Shown piece by piece: positions 1-8,512 of a stretch of 64,000 nucleotides of DNA. Origin of the DNA: Haplomitrium mnioides (taxonomy: Eukaryota > Marchantiophyta > Haplomitriopsida > Calobryales); assembly GCA_049999725.1 (NCBI GenBank), contig JBNGIS010008920.1, positions 59,777 to 123,776 on the forward strand, given 5' to 3'. Both the position numbers and the translations under genes were made by a program. The number at the start of each line of letters is the position of its first letter. The first letter of the stretch is position 1. The notes under the pieces are model-generated. The model searched no databases and was not told the DNA's origin. It saw only the letters and a program-made list of their open reading frames with translations.

Positions 1-64
1 ATTCAAATAAAAATTCTAAAGCCCAAGCGGGGCATCAACATTCAACAGCTTGTGCCGCATCTGA

Positions 65-517
65 GTGTGGCAACATTCTCGACTCACAACACATGGACTT
101 CTTCACAAAAGAAGAGAAAGGAGCCAGAATCAAGTGAGCTCTAGAAGAAAAAAAAAACCGATACTCAAGAAAAAGAATCCTGCACTAACACATGTCGTTG
201 AGGAGGAGCCAGCCCCCTCCGAATCTACAGCAAAGTCAACTTCATTGGCACCCTCGTCTCCAACAGCAAGCAGCTCGGGGCAGGACTCGGAGCAGGTTTC
301 GGAGCCAGTTCAAGCTCCAATGTCGAGAGCGAAGAGGCAATCCCACAAGGGGTTGCGCACATTTCAAGAAAGAGAGCAGGTAGATCCTCAGACAGCTTCT
401 GAGGAGGATAAAAATAGGATTAGGGAGTTTGAAATCCAACGCTGCAAAGTCTGTAAGGAGACCATTACAATCAGGCTAGAAAACCTTAATTTGTCCAAGC
501 CTAGAATGGACAACTAG
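65..517 (+). CDS. PMT1 N-terminal linker segment
   Basis: This 150-codon open segment of PMT1 ends at the TAG at 515-517. It has a Lys-rich patch (KKKKPILKKK), which could act as a nuclear localisation signal. A Ser/Pro/Glu-rich low-complexity linker follows, then a more ordered stretch ending in NLSKPRMDN. Just past the TAG the same frame continues as GPFQIRRLNED, so the break is a single codon. The matching segment in PMT3 (minus strand, about 15075-15490) has the same layout, with its own Lys-rich patch and Ser run. The chosen start is only the first ATG in the open stretch. The homologous frame runs upstream to base 1, so the true start lies outside the window. Confidence 0.5.
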   Translation: MWQHSRLTTHGLLHKRRERSQNQVSSRRKKKPILKKKNPALTHVVEEEPAPSESTAKSTSLAPSSPTASSSGQDSEQVSEPVQAPMSRAKRQSHKGLRTFQEREQVDPQTASEEDKNRIREFEIQRCKVCKETITIRLENLNLSKPRMDN

Positions 518-1060
518 GGTCCATTCCAAATTCGAAGATTGAATGAGGATTTTGTGGAGCTTTTAGCGCAAAGAATGCTGACCAATAAGTACGCGCATTA
601 TTTCTTCATGATGGTTGTAGACCCGAAGTGTGGTCTGAAAGATAGGTCAGAGTTCAACATCAGGAACCATGACAAGTACCATTATGAGATTGTAGGAGGC
701 AATCACAGTGCTGCAGCAAGGCAGCTATTGATTACAAAATATGGGGCGAAGAATCCTGCTTTGTCGCTCTCTAACTGTTACGTCTACGTGGGTCTGACAC
801 TAACAAAGGCCCTCATTTTTACGACGGATGACAATTATGACCAGAGGTACAGGCTTGAGATGACCTCTATTCAAAAGATCGAGTATTGGCATCATCGATT
901 TGTGAAAAGAGGGATGGTTTCATCCCAAAAATTGAAAATGGAGCTAGCGCTGAAAACCCTGAAGATCAAACCAAAGTCTACACTCGAGAAGACCATGACT
1001 TCTCAAGTCAATTGGTTTCAGCTAGCATTCAGAAGTGGAGAGCTCTCAGAGTTACAATAG
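518..1060 (+). CDS. PMT1 ParB/sulfiredoxin-like domain segment
   Basis: This segment continues the frame of 65-517 after one TAG. Key stretches are GPFQIRRLNEDFVELLAQRM, then YEIVGGNHSAAARQLL, then IEYWHHRF. The middle one fits the ParB/sulfiredoxin superfamily signature, in which a strand leads into G-G-x-H/R followed by a helix beginning A-A. In ParB-like domains this loop binds nucleotide; here the usual Arg after His is Ser. ParB-like domains fused upstream of amino methyltransferases are known in bacteria and phages, which fits the C-terminal half of this gene. PMT3 carries the same domain with more damage, and PMT2 keeps only its last third. The domain call rests on motif reading alone, and a distant DNA-binding fold cannot be excluded. 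Confidence 0.55.
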   Translation, partial: GPFQIRRLNEDFVELLAQRMLTNKYAHYFFMMVVDPKCGLKDRSEFNIRNHDKYHYEIVGGNHSAAARQLLITKYGAKNPALSLSNCYVYVGLTLTKALIFTTDDNYDQRYRLEMTSIQKIEYWHHRFVKRGMVSSQKLKMELALKTLKIKPKSTLEKTMTSQVNWFQLAFRSGELSELQ

Positions 1061-1399
1061 AGCATTTTTTCAATGTGGAAGAAGAACACTGTGAAAGGCT
1101 AGAAGCCTAAGGCCAAAGGATCTTTCAGGATGGAAGACATGAAAAGGACGTCTTGGAGGTCTCTTCAGGGTCTTCCAGATGAAGTGAAGATTTCAGTTTT
1201 GAAGCGGGTGGAAGCCGGAGAGCTTACAATGGACGAGATGTCTCGAGAGGCAGAGAGACACAAAGTTTTGGCCGTAATCGTGAAGAGTTTATATTCGGAG
1301 GTTTATTGTAGTTCTTAGGAAGAGGCAAGAGAGGAGTACCCTCTTCACATGGAAGAGTAAAAAATGGCCTCTTTTTATTCAAGCTTTGAGAAGCTTATG
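1061..1399 (+). CDS. PMT1 inter-domain helical segment, end of exon 1
   Basis: The frame of the ParB-like domain continues here without a shift, broken by stops at 1100, 1316 and 1358. It holds SIFSMWKKN, then FRMEDMKRTSW, LPDEVKISVLKRVEAGEL and FYSSFEKL. It is rich in Lys and Glu and probably alpha-helical. The block occurs in all four copies (PMT2 about 4550-4874, PMT3 about 14188-14540, PMT4 split at 18237/48940), so it is a real part of the family protein. In PMT2 the codon matching the 1316 stop is Trp. No function is assigned. The segment ends on a codon boundary at a GT donor. Confidence 0.5.
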
Positions 1400-1685
1400 G
1401 TAATTCCTTTCTTTGGAACTTTAATTAATAATTTGTATTTGCATTTAATATTTCTAAAATATTGTTTTAATATTATTTTTTATATTTTTTTTAGAAACCT
1501 ACGGCGCGCAGGGACTTCGAAGTCTAAGCGTGCTTAGACATCGAAGTCCATGCACGCATGGACTTTGATGTCTATGCACGTATGGACTTTGATATCCAAG
1601 CACGCATGGACTCTAAAATGTTTTAGGGTCCAAACCTTTCAATGTTTTTATTATTCTCTAATGTTTTTGTTTTGATTTTTTTCAG
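1400..1685 (+). other. PMT1 intron 1 (phase 0) with palindromic repeats
   Basis: Donor GTAATT at 1400 and acceptor TTTTTTCAG at 1685 bound a 286-bp AT-rich interval. Reading frames on both sides end and begin on codon boundaries. PMT2 (4875-5493) and PMT3 (13579-14188) have an intron at the same place. Bases 1501-1618 hold five units of the family palindrome, including GTCTAAGCGTGCTTAGAC at 1522-1539 and a near-perfect 22-bp palindrome at 1544-1565. Confidence 0.65.
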
Positions 1686-2241
1686 GTGGACAAAACATTC
1701 AAGTGGCAGCTAGCAAAGAAGCTGACAGCAACTGCAAAAGGAAGGAAGAAATCTTGGGTCGAGGAAGCTCCCGAAGAACAAGACCAGCCTCCTACGTTGG
1801 TCTCTTACCCTCCGGTTTTTCTTCTCCACTACCAGAAGGCCGAGAGTGGAAAGCACGGCAGCAAAGAGGTGATGCATCTCTCACAACAGAAAGAGTTGTA
1901 AGAGATGAGGAAGAAGACTTAATGTCTTATATCGATGGTCTCAACATGGCATTTTATCAAGTCCACAGGGAGGCCAACGCTCGACAATTGAAGGGCCTTA
2001 TGAAACCTAGGTGTTTCACTTTGGCTATTATTGATATTCCTTACGGATATAACCTAAAGGAATGCAAGCATGATGATACGGAACCATTTTCAAAAGATGA
2101 CATTTTTAATATGGTATAATCTTTTGCGGTAGTAACAACTTCGGAGTTTTGGTCTTTTGTTGTCATTCATTCTTCGCAGTAGTTTGGCATCGTTGATGAT
2201 GCCCTTTCTGAAGTCTGCTGTGCAATTGATCACGACATTTG
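1686..2241 (+). CDS. PMT1 exon 2, methyltransferase motif IV region
   Basis: The exon opens in phase 0 with VDKTFKWQLAKKL. A lost base near 1840 moves the rest to another frame, which continues LMSYIDGLNMAFYQVHREAN and FTLAIIDIPYGYNLKEC. DIPY matches the [DNS]-[PI]-P-[YFW] catalytic motif IV of amino methyltransferases. PMT3 keeps DIPY, whereas PMT2 and PMT4 have lost it. Downstream, EPFSKDDIFNMV and FWSFVVIHSS resemble the helix and strand that follow motif IV in COG0863 enzymes. Stops fall at 2117 (TAA; Ser in PMT2) and 2180 (TAG; Gln in PMT2). The exon ends at a GTGAGT donor at 2242. Confidence 0.62.
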
Positions 2242-2336
2242 GTGAGTTGTTCTTTTATTTTTTTTTATTTCTCTGTTTTTTATTTCTCTTGCATTTATGT
2301 TACAATGTTTGATTTGATTGTTTATCTTTTTGCAAG
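2242..2336 (+). other. PMT1 intron 2
   Basis: GTGAGT donor at 2242 and TTTTTGCAAG acceptor at 2336 give a 95-bp intron. PMT3 has a 96-bp intron at the same position (12933-13028), and PMT2 and PMT4 keep the GTAAGT donor. No palindromes are present in it. Confidence 0.6.
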
Positions 2337-2955
2337 GACAAAAAGAATTATACATCATTCTGGTGGTCCCAGAATCGCACATGCCCACGAGTATTGGATG
2401 GTGGGCTACTGGACAAAGGAAGGAAAGAGGAGCATGCGCCTTTTCAATTTGTAGCCTTCTTCTGCGACCGGACTTCCTCGGCAGATTATGCGGAGTGTTT
2501 TTAGCTGCCATGCAGTTTCGGCAAAGCTTAAACATCCAGGAGATGATGCTCTTGTGAATGTTTATCAGAAGCCATAGGCTCTGTACAACTTTTTTATTGA
2601 CCATTTATCAACAGAGCTGGATTGGATCCTTGATCTCTACTCTGGGTCTGGCACAAGCCTTGTCTGTGCTCTTAAGCTGATGCGAAATTGCATCGCCGTG
2701 GAATATCATAGATGTCAGTCTATTTATATTCCTCAGAGGGTTTCGGAGATGGCTTCCTTGCCATCCGATGTGACTAAGTTAGACATAGTTTTTGCTTACG
2801 ACAAGGAACCTATTCCTCTTGCTACTGCTGGTGCTTCTGATGACTCTGTTGTAATATCGGGGACTGGAAAGTCTCGACAAGATTCTCTAGCGGCTATAGA
2901 TGCTCAGCTTGTAGATTTAGATGAGACAGTTCCTCCCGAAAAAGATAGAGTTTGA
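2337..2955 (+). CDS. PMT1 exon 3, methyltransferase motifs X and I
   Basis: The segment between about 2337 and 2540 matches IAHAHEYWMVGYWTKEGKR of the other copies, resembling the strand before the C-terminal motifs of COG0863 enzymes. The frame then reads DDALVNVYQKP, stop TAG at 2575, ALYNFFIDHLSTELDWILDL, then YSGSGTSLVCALKLM and IAVEYHRCQSIYIPQRV. The order QKP...L...FI..S...D.ILDL.SGSGT followed by an acidic residue after a short loop is the standard motif X-I-II run that binds S-adenosylmethionine. Motif I is intact here. The last 70 codons are Asp/Ser-rich and end at TGA 2953-2955. Confidence 0.68.
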
Positions 2956-3189
2956 GGACCTCTTTGTACACTTTGCATCAATAATAAAATTTATTTTTTC
3001 AAATCTTTCTTTGTCAAAGTTTCATCTTGTTGCTCTTTCAATCTATTTCAAGTCTTTTCATCACGATTCAGTTTATTGTACCTAAGAATAAGTTGACCCA
3101 CTTGATAGTCTAAGAATGGTTTGAACTTAATTCCTAATCTAAGAATGATTTGGAGTCTTTGCACATTGTTTAGTATCTTTGTGCATTAA
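2956..3189. other. PMT1 3' flank, AT-rich
   Basis: Non-coding. An AATAATAAAATTTATT run about 25 bp after the stop could serve as a polyadenylation signal. The segment has weak similarity to the PMT2 3' flank (about 6782-6950), so the PMT repeat unit extends past the stop codon. Confidence 0.4.
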
Positions 3190-3505
3190 GGCTTTGTAGT
3201 TCTTGTGCAGATTCCCTGCGCGCTTAAGCTATAAGGTTATTGTTCAGAGTCCCTACACATGTTGGTCAAAGGGTTCTTGTTCACTGTCTATGCGTGCATA
3301 GACTACAGGGTTCTTGTTTAGAATCTTGGTGTGTAATGGCTCTAGGATTCTAGTTGAAAGTCCATACCTGCATAGCTTCATTGTTCTTGTTCAGAGTCTA
3401 AGCACGCAAAGGATTTAGGATTCTTGTTCGTAGTCTATGCGTGCATAGACTTTACGGTTCTGGTTTGGAGTCTATGCTTGCATAGAATTTGTTGGCTACG
3501 ATGCT
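3190..3505. repeat. Palindrome-bearing tandem repeats, PMT1 3' flank
   Basis: About seven diverged units of roughly 42-45 bp combine a spacer like GGTTCTTGTTCAGA with a palindromic core. Two cores read GTCTATGCGTGCATAGAC exactly (3286-3303 and 3433-3450). The core is the one seen in intron 1 with both arms changed from CCATG/CATGG to CTATG/CATAG. The array runs into an assembly gap, so its length is unknown. Confidence 0.7.
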
Positions 3506-3605
3506 NNNNNNNNNNNNNNNNNNNNNNNNNNNNNNNNNNNNNNNNNNNNNNNNNNNNNNNNNNNNNNNNNNNNNNNNNNNNNNNNNNNNNNNNNNNNNNN
3601 NNNNN
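3506..3605. other. Assembly gap (100 N)
   Basis: A run of exactly 100 N interrupts the palindrome array of the PMT1 3' flank. A gap there is consistent with assembly trouble at inverted or tandem repeats. Its real size is not known. Confidence 0.99.
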
Positions 3606-3877
3606 ATTCACAATAGTGTCAAGTTTTAATAAAATATTCTAATAACCAAAATGTTTGCTTTTCAAGTTGTTTTCTATAAAGAAATATTTGAAATATAATC
3701 TCAATTTAAAATGTGTATTTTTTGTTTATAAAAAATGATTTCTTTTTTCGAAAAGAAGATTTTAGTCGTAAATTTGATGTTTTTGAATGCCAAATCTTCA
3801 AAAAAAAACAAAATTTGACTTCCTAGTGAAATAGGAACTCAGTAGCGGTTCCTAGTTCAAAGTAGCGACTGTTAGTA
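3606..3877. repeat. Distal 3' flank of the PMT unit
   Basis: AT-rich, non-coding. Its reverse complement is recognisable at about 11400-11700, the equivalent 3' side of PMT3. Landmarks in the same order are GAATGCCAAAT, AACTCAGTAG and GGTTCAAAGTAGCGACTG-like strings. The match shows the duplicated unit extends about 900 bp beyond the PMT stop codon. Confidence 0.55.
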
Positions 3878-4279
3878 GAGTTTTTCAACAAAATGCCAAT
3901 AATGCAAGCAAAAGCCAAGCAACCAAAGAACCCAAGTGATTTGAGAGAAACTCGAGAATGAGGAGTGAGGCTATGAAGCTCTTCTATTTATACAAGAGAA
4001 GAAGGTGTCATCTCTCTTTGTTCACTTACAAGTCACTTCTAATTTCAATCTTAGAATTGATTACTTAGAAGTCACCTCTAATTTCAACTTTAAAATTGCT
4101 CACTTAGAAGTTACTTTTAATTTCAACCCTAAAAGATCTAAAATTAACTTCAAAGAAAAGTAATATTATTTCAATTCAACCCTAAAAATAACCCTTTACC
4201 ACTTCCTTCACTCCTCTCTATTTTCTTATAAATAACACAACATCATGTTTGTACTAATACACGTTGTGCAACTATTACA
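3878..4279 (-). repeat. Solo LTR fragment of gypsy C family
   Basis: It matches the two LTRs of gypsy C (57511-57954 and 61545-61984) through landmarks such as AAGCAAAAGCCAAGCAACC, the TATTTATACAAGAGAAGAAG string and repeated CACTTCTAATTTCAA units. The first roughly 75 bp, beginning TGTCAAAAAACTC in the full copy, are missing. The end CTATTACA at 4279 is present and abuts PMT2 directly. No interior sequence adjoins it. Confidence 0.75.
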
Positions 4280-4874
4280 TGTATGTGGGAATCACACCAA
4301 ACTAGCTTGAATTTTTGTTAGTGATGACAATTATAACTAGTGCTACTGGTTGGAGATGATCTCAATTCAGAAGGTGAAGTATTAGCATTAACGTTATATA
4401 GAGAGTAAGATGGTGCTCTCTCAGAAATTGAAGGAAAGTTCTAGTGCTTGAGACTTTGGAAATCAAGCCAAAGTCAACTCTTGAGAAGACAAGAACTTAT
4501 CAATACAACTTGTTCTAACTGGCATTTCAAAGTAGAGAGCTCTAGGAGTTACAATAGAGCATTTTTTCAATGTGGAAGAAAAATCTTATGAAAGTCTAAA
4601 AGCCCAAAGCCAAAGAATCTCTTAGAATGGAGGACATTAAGTGGACATCTTGGAGGTTCATTCTGAGTCTTACTAACAAAATCAAAATTTCAGTTTTGAA
4701 ATGAGTGAAAGCCAACAAGCTTTCAATCAAAGCAATGTCTTACAATTTTGAGAGATATAAAGTTTTGGCTTTGAGGTTTACTGTAGCTCTTGGAAGGAGG
4801 TAAGGATGGAATATTGCATCTACACAGAGGAATCAAAGAAGTCCTCTTTCTACTCAAGCTTCGAGAAATTGTTG

Positions 4875-5493
4875 GTGAGTTTTTTTTTTCCCTTCTTCAA
4901 TTGTGTTTCAAAAGATTCTTTGAATTTTTTGTCAATACATTCATTTTTCTTGTTTCTGTTATGCATGAATGGACATTTAAGAGTCCATATGCACATGTAC
5001 TATTTGACTCTAGAGTGTGCTAGATCTCCCTACTCGCAACAAGATCTAGTTATGCGGGCATTGACTTGAGAGTCTATGTGCGCATGGAACCTTGAGTCTA
5101 GGCGAGCATGGACTCTAGAGTCGATGCTTGCATGTACTCTTAAGTCAATGCACACAAGGATTCAAAGTCCTTGCATGTATGAACTTCAAAGTTTTACAAC
5201 ACTTGGATTTGAGAGTTCATGCGAGCATAGACTCTAGAGTCTAAACGAGCATGAACTTTAGAATTCATGCAAGCATGGACTTAAGAGTCTATGCTTGCTT
5301 GGACTCTAGATGTTGACGCTTGGACTCTAAAGTCCTTGCACATTTGGACTTCATAGTCCTTGCTTGCATAATCTTGAGATTCCATACGGCATGAACTCTA
5401 GAGTTTGAGCTCTCTTTGAATGCTCTTTCTTTTTGAAATCACGTTCTTTTTTTTTGTGTTCTCTTCTTGTTTATTTTTCCATGTTGTTTATAG
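4875..5493 (+). other. PMT2 intron 1 with palindromic array
   Basis: GTGAGT donor at 4875 and TTTATAG acceptor at 5493, phase 0 on both sides, at the PMT1 intron 1 position. Bases 4970-5410 hold about fifteen tandem units with a period near 24 bp, typified by GAGTCTAGGCGAGCATGG followed by ACTCTA. Individual units differ, but many keep dyad symmetry. Confidence 0.65.
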
Positions 5494-5793
5494 GATGATG
5501 AAGCATTTAAACAAAAGCTTGCGAAGAAATTGATAGTCGCTTCAAAAGGGAAAAAGAGATCTAGAGTCCAAGAAGCTCTTGAAGATCAAGACCAAGCTCC
5601 AGCCTTGGTTTCATACCCTCTTGCCTTTTTTCTCCACTATTTAAAAGCTAGAGAGTGGAAGTCAAGGCATCAAAATGCCGCTCTTGACCCTCCAATTGAA
5701 AGATGGCTTGAAGAACAAGACAATGACTTAATGTTCTATGTTGATGGACTCAATATGGCATCTTATCAAGTCTATAGGGAGTCCAATGCTTGA
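5494..5793 (+). CDS. PMT2 exon 2 clean segment
   Basis: One hundred codons open from the acceptor: DDEAFKQKLAKKL, a Lys/Arg patch, EALEDQDQAPALVSYP, then a hydrophobic stretch before REWKSRH and FYVDGLNMASYQVYRE. It lies just upstream of motif IV in the family and is the best-preserved piece of this region among the copies. The function is not recognised, and it may form the N-terminal shoulder of the methyltransferase domain. Confidence 0.5.
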   Translation, partial: DDEAFKQKLAKKLIVASKGKKRSRVQEALEDQDQAPALVSYPLAFFLHYLKAREWKSRHQNAALDPPIERWLEEQDNDLMFYVDGLNMASYQVYRESNA

Positions 5794-6781
5794 CAATTAA
5801 AGGGCTTGGTGAAATTGCAAAGTTTCACTTTAGCAATTGGTAATAGTCTTTATAGGTATAACCTAAAGGAATGCAAACATGGCCCTTTACGAAAGACCAT
5901 ATTTTTGAAATAGTCTCTTCTTTTACGATTATTACCACTTCTATTTTTTGTTCCTTTCTCATCATTCGCTCTTCTCAACAATTTGACATTGTGGAGAAGT
6001 TTTTTTAAAGGTTTGATGTGCCATCTATCATGACATCTCGTAAGTTTTGTTTTGAATTTTTAATATTTAAGTTTGTCTTGTTTACTTTTCTTTTACTTTC
6101 TTGCAATGTCTAATTTTTTTTTCTTTATTACTACATGAACAATACCAATATTTATCATTTTGGGGGTCCTAGAATCGCTCACGTCCATGAGTATTGAATA
6201 ATGGGCTATTGGACAAAGGAGGGTAAGTGGAGCATGAAACTCTTAAACTTACAATCTAACAATGTAATTGGTTGTCCACGATAGATAATGTAGAGCGTTT
6301 TCAACTATCGAGATGTTTCCGCAAAACTCAAACATCCAAGAGATGATGTTTTTGTCAATGTGCACCAAAAGCCTCCGACTTTGTATAAAGTTTTCATTGA
6401 CCATTTGTGAAATGAGCAAGATTGGATCTAAGATCTTTGCTCTGGGTCGGGTACAAGCTTTGTCTGTACTCTAAAGGTGATGCAAAACTACATTGTTGTT
6501 GAATATCATAGATGTCAATCTATCTATATTTCTCAAAAAGTTTTGATGGTGGCTTCTTTGCTATTTGATGTTACATAATCGTAGATTGTGTATGTGTATT
6601 ATAAGAAGCATGCTTCTTCTGGTACTGTTGGTGCATTTGGTGATTTTGTTGCAATTTTAAAGACTAAAAAGTCCCAATGGAATTTTCTTATGGCTACAAA
6701 TGCCCAAGCTTCTTAGTCCATCAATTTGGACAAGACCATTCTTCTTGAAGAGGATAGAACAGAAGCTAAAGTTGCAAAGTG

Positions 6782-8424
6782 ATGTATTTTTTATAAATAA
6801 TAAATTATTTCTTCTTAAAATGTTTGTGTTTGATCCATATTCTCATAGCATTCTAACTAATAGTTATTAAGTATTTTCTTCACGATCAATTTTCTTTCGA
6901 AGAATGAATTTTGAATAAAACCTATTGGTTTATGTAAAAACCAGCAACAAAGTCCATAGTGCAATAGAAGTTTATTTTCGACTCATTTGGATTTTTAACA
7001 AGTTTTCTTGAGTCCTATGTTTTTGGTTTTTTCTTAGTTGCTCATTAAATTTAGCATAATCTTCAATAACTATATCATTCTACATCTAAGTTGTTGTTGT
7101 AATTTTATTTTGGATATTCAAGTTTTTAGATTACTAATGATTCATTGTTTTCTTACCTTGGAACATCAAATTGAATTTTAAGAAATACATTTAACTTTAT
7201 GATATTCGAGCTTGAATTCTATACTAGCATAGTTTTTTTTTTTCCATATGTAAATTCAAGTTTAGAGCAACTCTTACTATATTCGAGATTTATATGTGAG
7301 CTTATATTGCAACATCATCTTTTATTTGGAAATTTTTATTAATGTTTTAGTATTTTGTTTCTTGAATTTTTTTGTGAATATTTTAAGAAAATATTAAAAA
7401 ATGACTATGTGACTTTATGATATTTTTTCAATATTCTCTTTTGTTTGTTTATCTTACCATAATATATTGTTTTTGTTTTTGTTTCTTTTCTATATATTGA
7501 ACGTTAAAGTTTTTCCAAAATACAATAGGTATCTCAATAAACCAAATTTCATGTTTGATAAATTTTTTGAAATTTGAAAAAAAAGTTCCAATGCAAAATT
7601 CAAGAGGAATTGAATAGCAATTTGTGGTTCAATGTATGGTTGTTCTACTCATTTAAATTCTCCTTAAATATGCAAATTTTTGCAAGAAATAGACTTGTAT
7701 TAACTTGTAGACGATGGAATTGGAAAACTCAAGAGTCTTATCAGTATTATTGAAAGGGGGAATAGAGTATGTAATTTGCTTTTCCTCATAAATTTCCAAA
7801 TGGTGTGGCACCTATAGCCTTATTCTTGATGGGTTTTTAATAACTTAACAAAAGAACAAAGATATGATTGCAACTTTTTTTATCGCTACAAACTACATAA
7901 CAACACGTTATGGTTTAAAGTATTCGCGCAAGAATATGAAGGCATATTGTAACTACTCTCAAGTCTATCATTGGAGTGGATTTCTTCATTTATGCTATGA
8001 AACTAGAGACCACTACTTTATTAAGCATACATTGTGGTTTAGATCCAAGATAAATAGCATTTCAACTTCTTACTAGTGGCACAAATGAAGAAATGTACAA
8101 ATAAAGAAATGTAATCCAATAGTAGACTTGAGCAAGAGAGAAATATCTAATAAAAAATGCAAAAATCATTGAATCCACGATAGTATTATCACAAATTCTA
8201 GTGTCTTCAATCTCATATATATGCAAAACAATGAATGAAAAATAAGCAAAAAAGTGTAGTATTTTGCAATACCAAATTCCAAAAATGGTAAAGAAAAAAC
8301 ACATTCACCAATCTAAAAGCAATGGGAAAAATATAATCTAGAGTAATATCAATATAAATCAATAATTGCAATGGTTCTTCCTCTTTACTCTCGTATATTT
8401 TCTTGTATATGTCATTTTTGGAGG
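6782..8424. other. AT-rich intergenic DNA
   Basis: Weak similarity to the PMT1 3' flank fades by about 6950. Beyond that I see only AT-rich sequence with homopolymer runs and no protein-like reading frame or repeat border. Confidence 0.5.
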
Positions 8425-8512
8425 CTTTTACATGACATAGAAATGCAAATAAACTTTTACATGACATAGAAATGCAAATAAACTTTTACATGATATAGCA
8501 ATTCAAATAATG
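8425..8512. repeat. 29-bp tandem repeat, three copies
   Basis: The unit CTTTTACATGACATAGAAAT followed by GCAAATAAA starts at 8425, 8454 and 8483. The first two copies are identical and the third is diverged. No gene is associated. Confidence 0.85.

Larger units (their letters stand above)
1..2955 (+). pseudogene. PMT1: ParB-like plus amino DNA methyltransferase gene, broken copy (5' end outside window)
   Basis: Three inferred exons: 1-1399, 1686-2241 and 2337-2955. Exon 1 reads in one frame from about 65 to 1399 with no frameshift, giving a Lys/Ser/Pro-rich linker, a ParB-like domain and a charged helical stretch. Exons 2 and 3 give the methyltransferase: motif IV DIPY near 2036, motif X with QKP near 2566, and motif I LDLYSGSGT near 2626. 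In-frame stops are TAG at 515, 1058, 1100, 1316, 2180 and 2575, and TAA at 1358 and 2117. One base is missing near 1840 relative to PMT2. A TGA ends the frame at 2955, followed by an AATAAA-like run near 2985. The motif order is that of beta-class N4-cytosine/N6-adenine methyltransferases (COG0863 type). The substrate is unknown. It is a decayed member of a multicopy family. Exon borders are inferred from comparison with PMT2-4. Confidence 0.72.
4280..6781 (+). pseudogene. PMT2: 5'-truncated ParB-methyltransferase copy
   Basis: Homology to PMT1 starts inside the ParB-like domain (PMT1 about 780), right where the solo LTR ends. Exon 1 remnants run to 4874, exon 2 is 5494-6039, and exon 3 is about 6137-6781 (TGA). 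Exon 2 has a clean 99-codon stretch, 5494-5793, containing LVSYPLAFFLHYLKAREW and FYVDGLNMASYQVYRESNA, which corrects the PMT1 frameshift. Motif IV is degraded to NSLY. Motif I survives as DLCSGSGTSFV, with IVVEYHRCQSIYI after it. Stops shared in position with PMT1 occur at 4555 (TAG) and 4597 (TAA against TAG). It cannot encode a working enzyme. Confidence 0.68.

Noticed and set aside
1-2955. UAG reassigned as a sense codon, given the TAG-rich PMT1
   Set aside because: Neighbouring elements carry TGA and TAA as well as TAG at conserved sense positions, as expected for general decay. A code change is not needed.
4970-5410. Short regularly spaced repeats resembling a CRISPR array
   Set aside because: Units are diverged, the period (about 24 bp) leaves no unique spacers, they lie in a spliceosomal intron, and no Cas genes are present.
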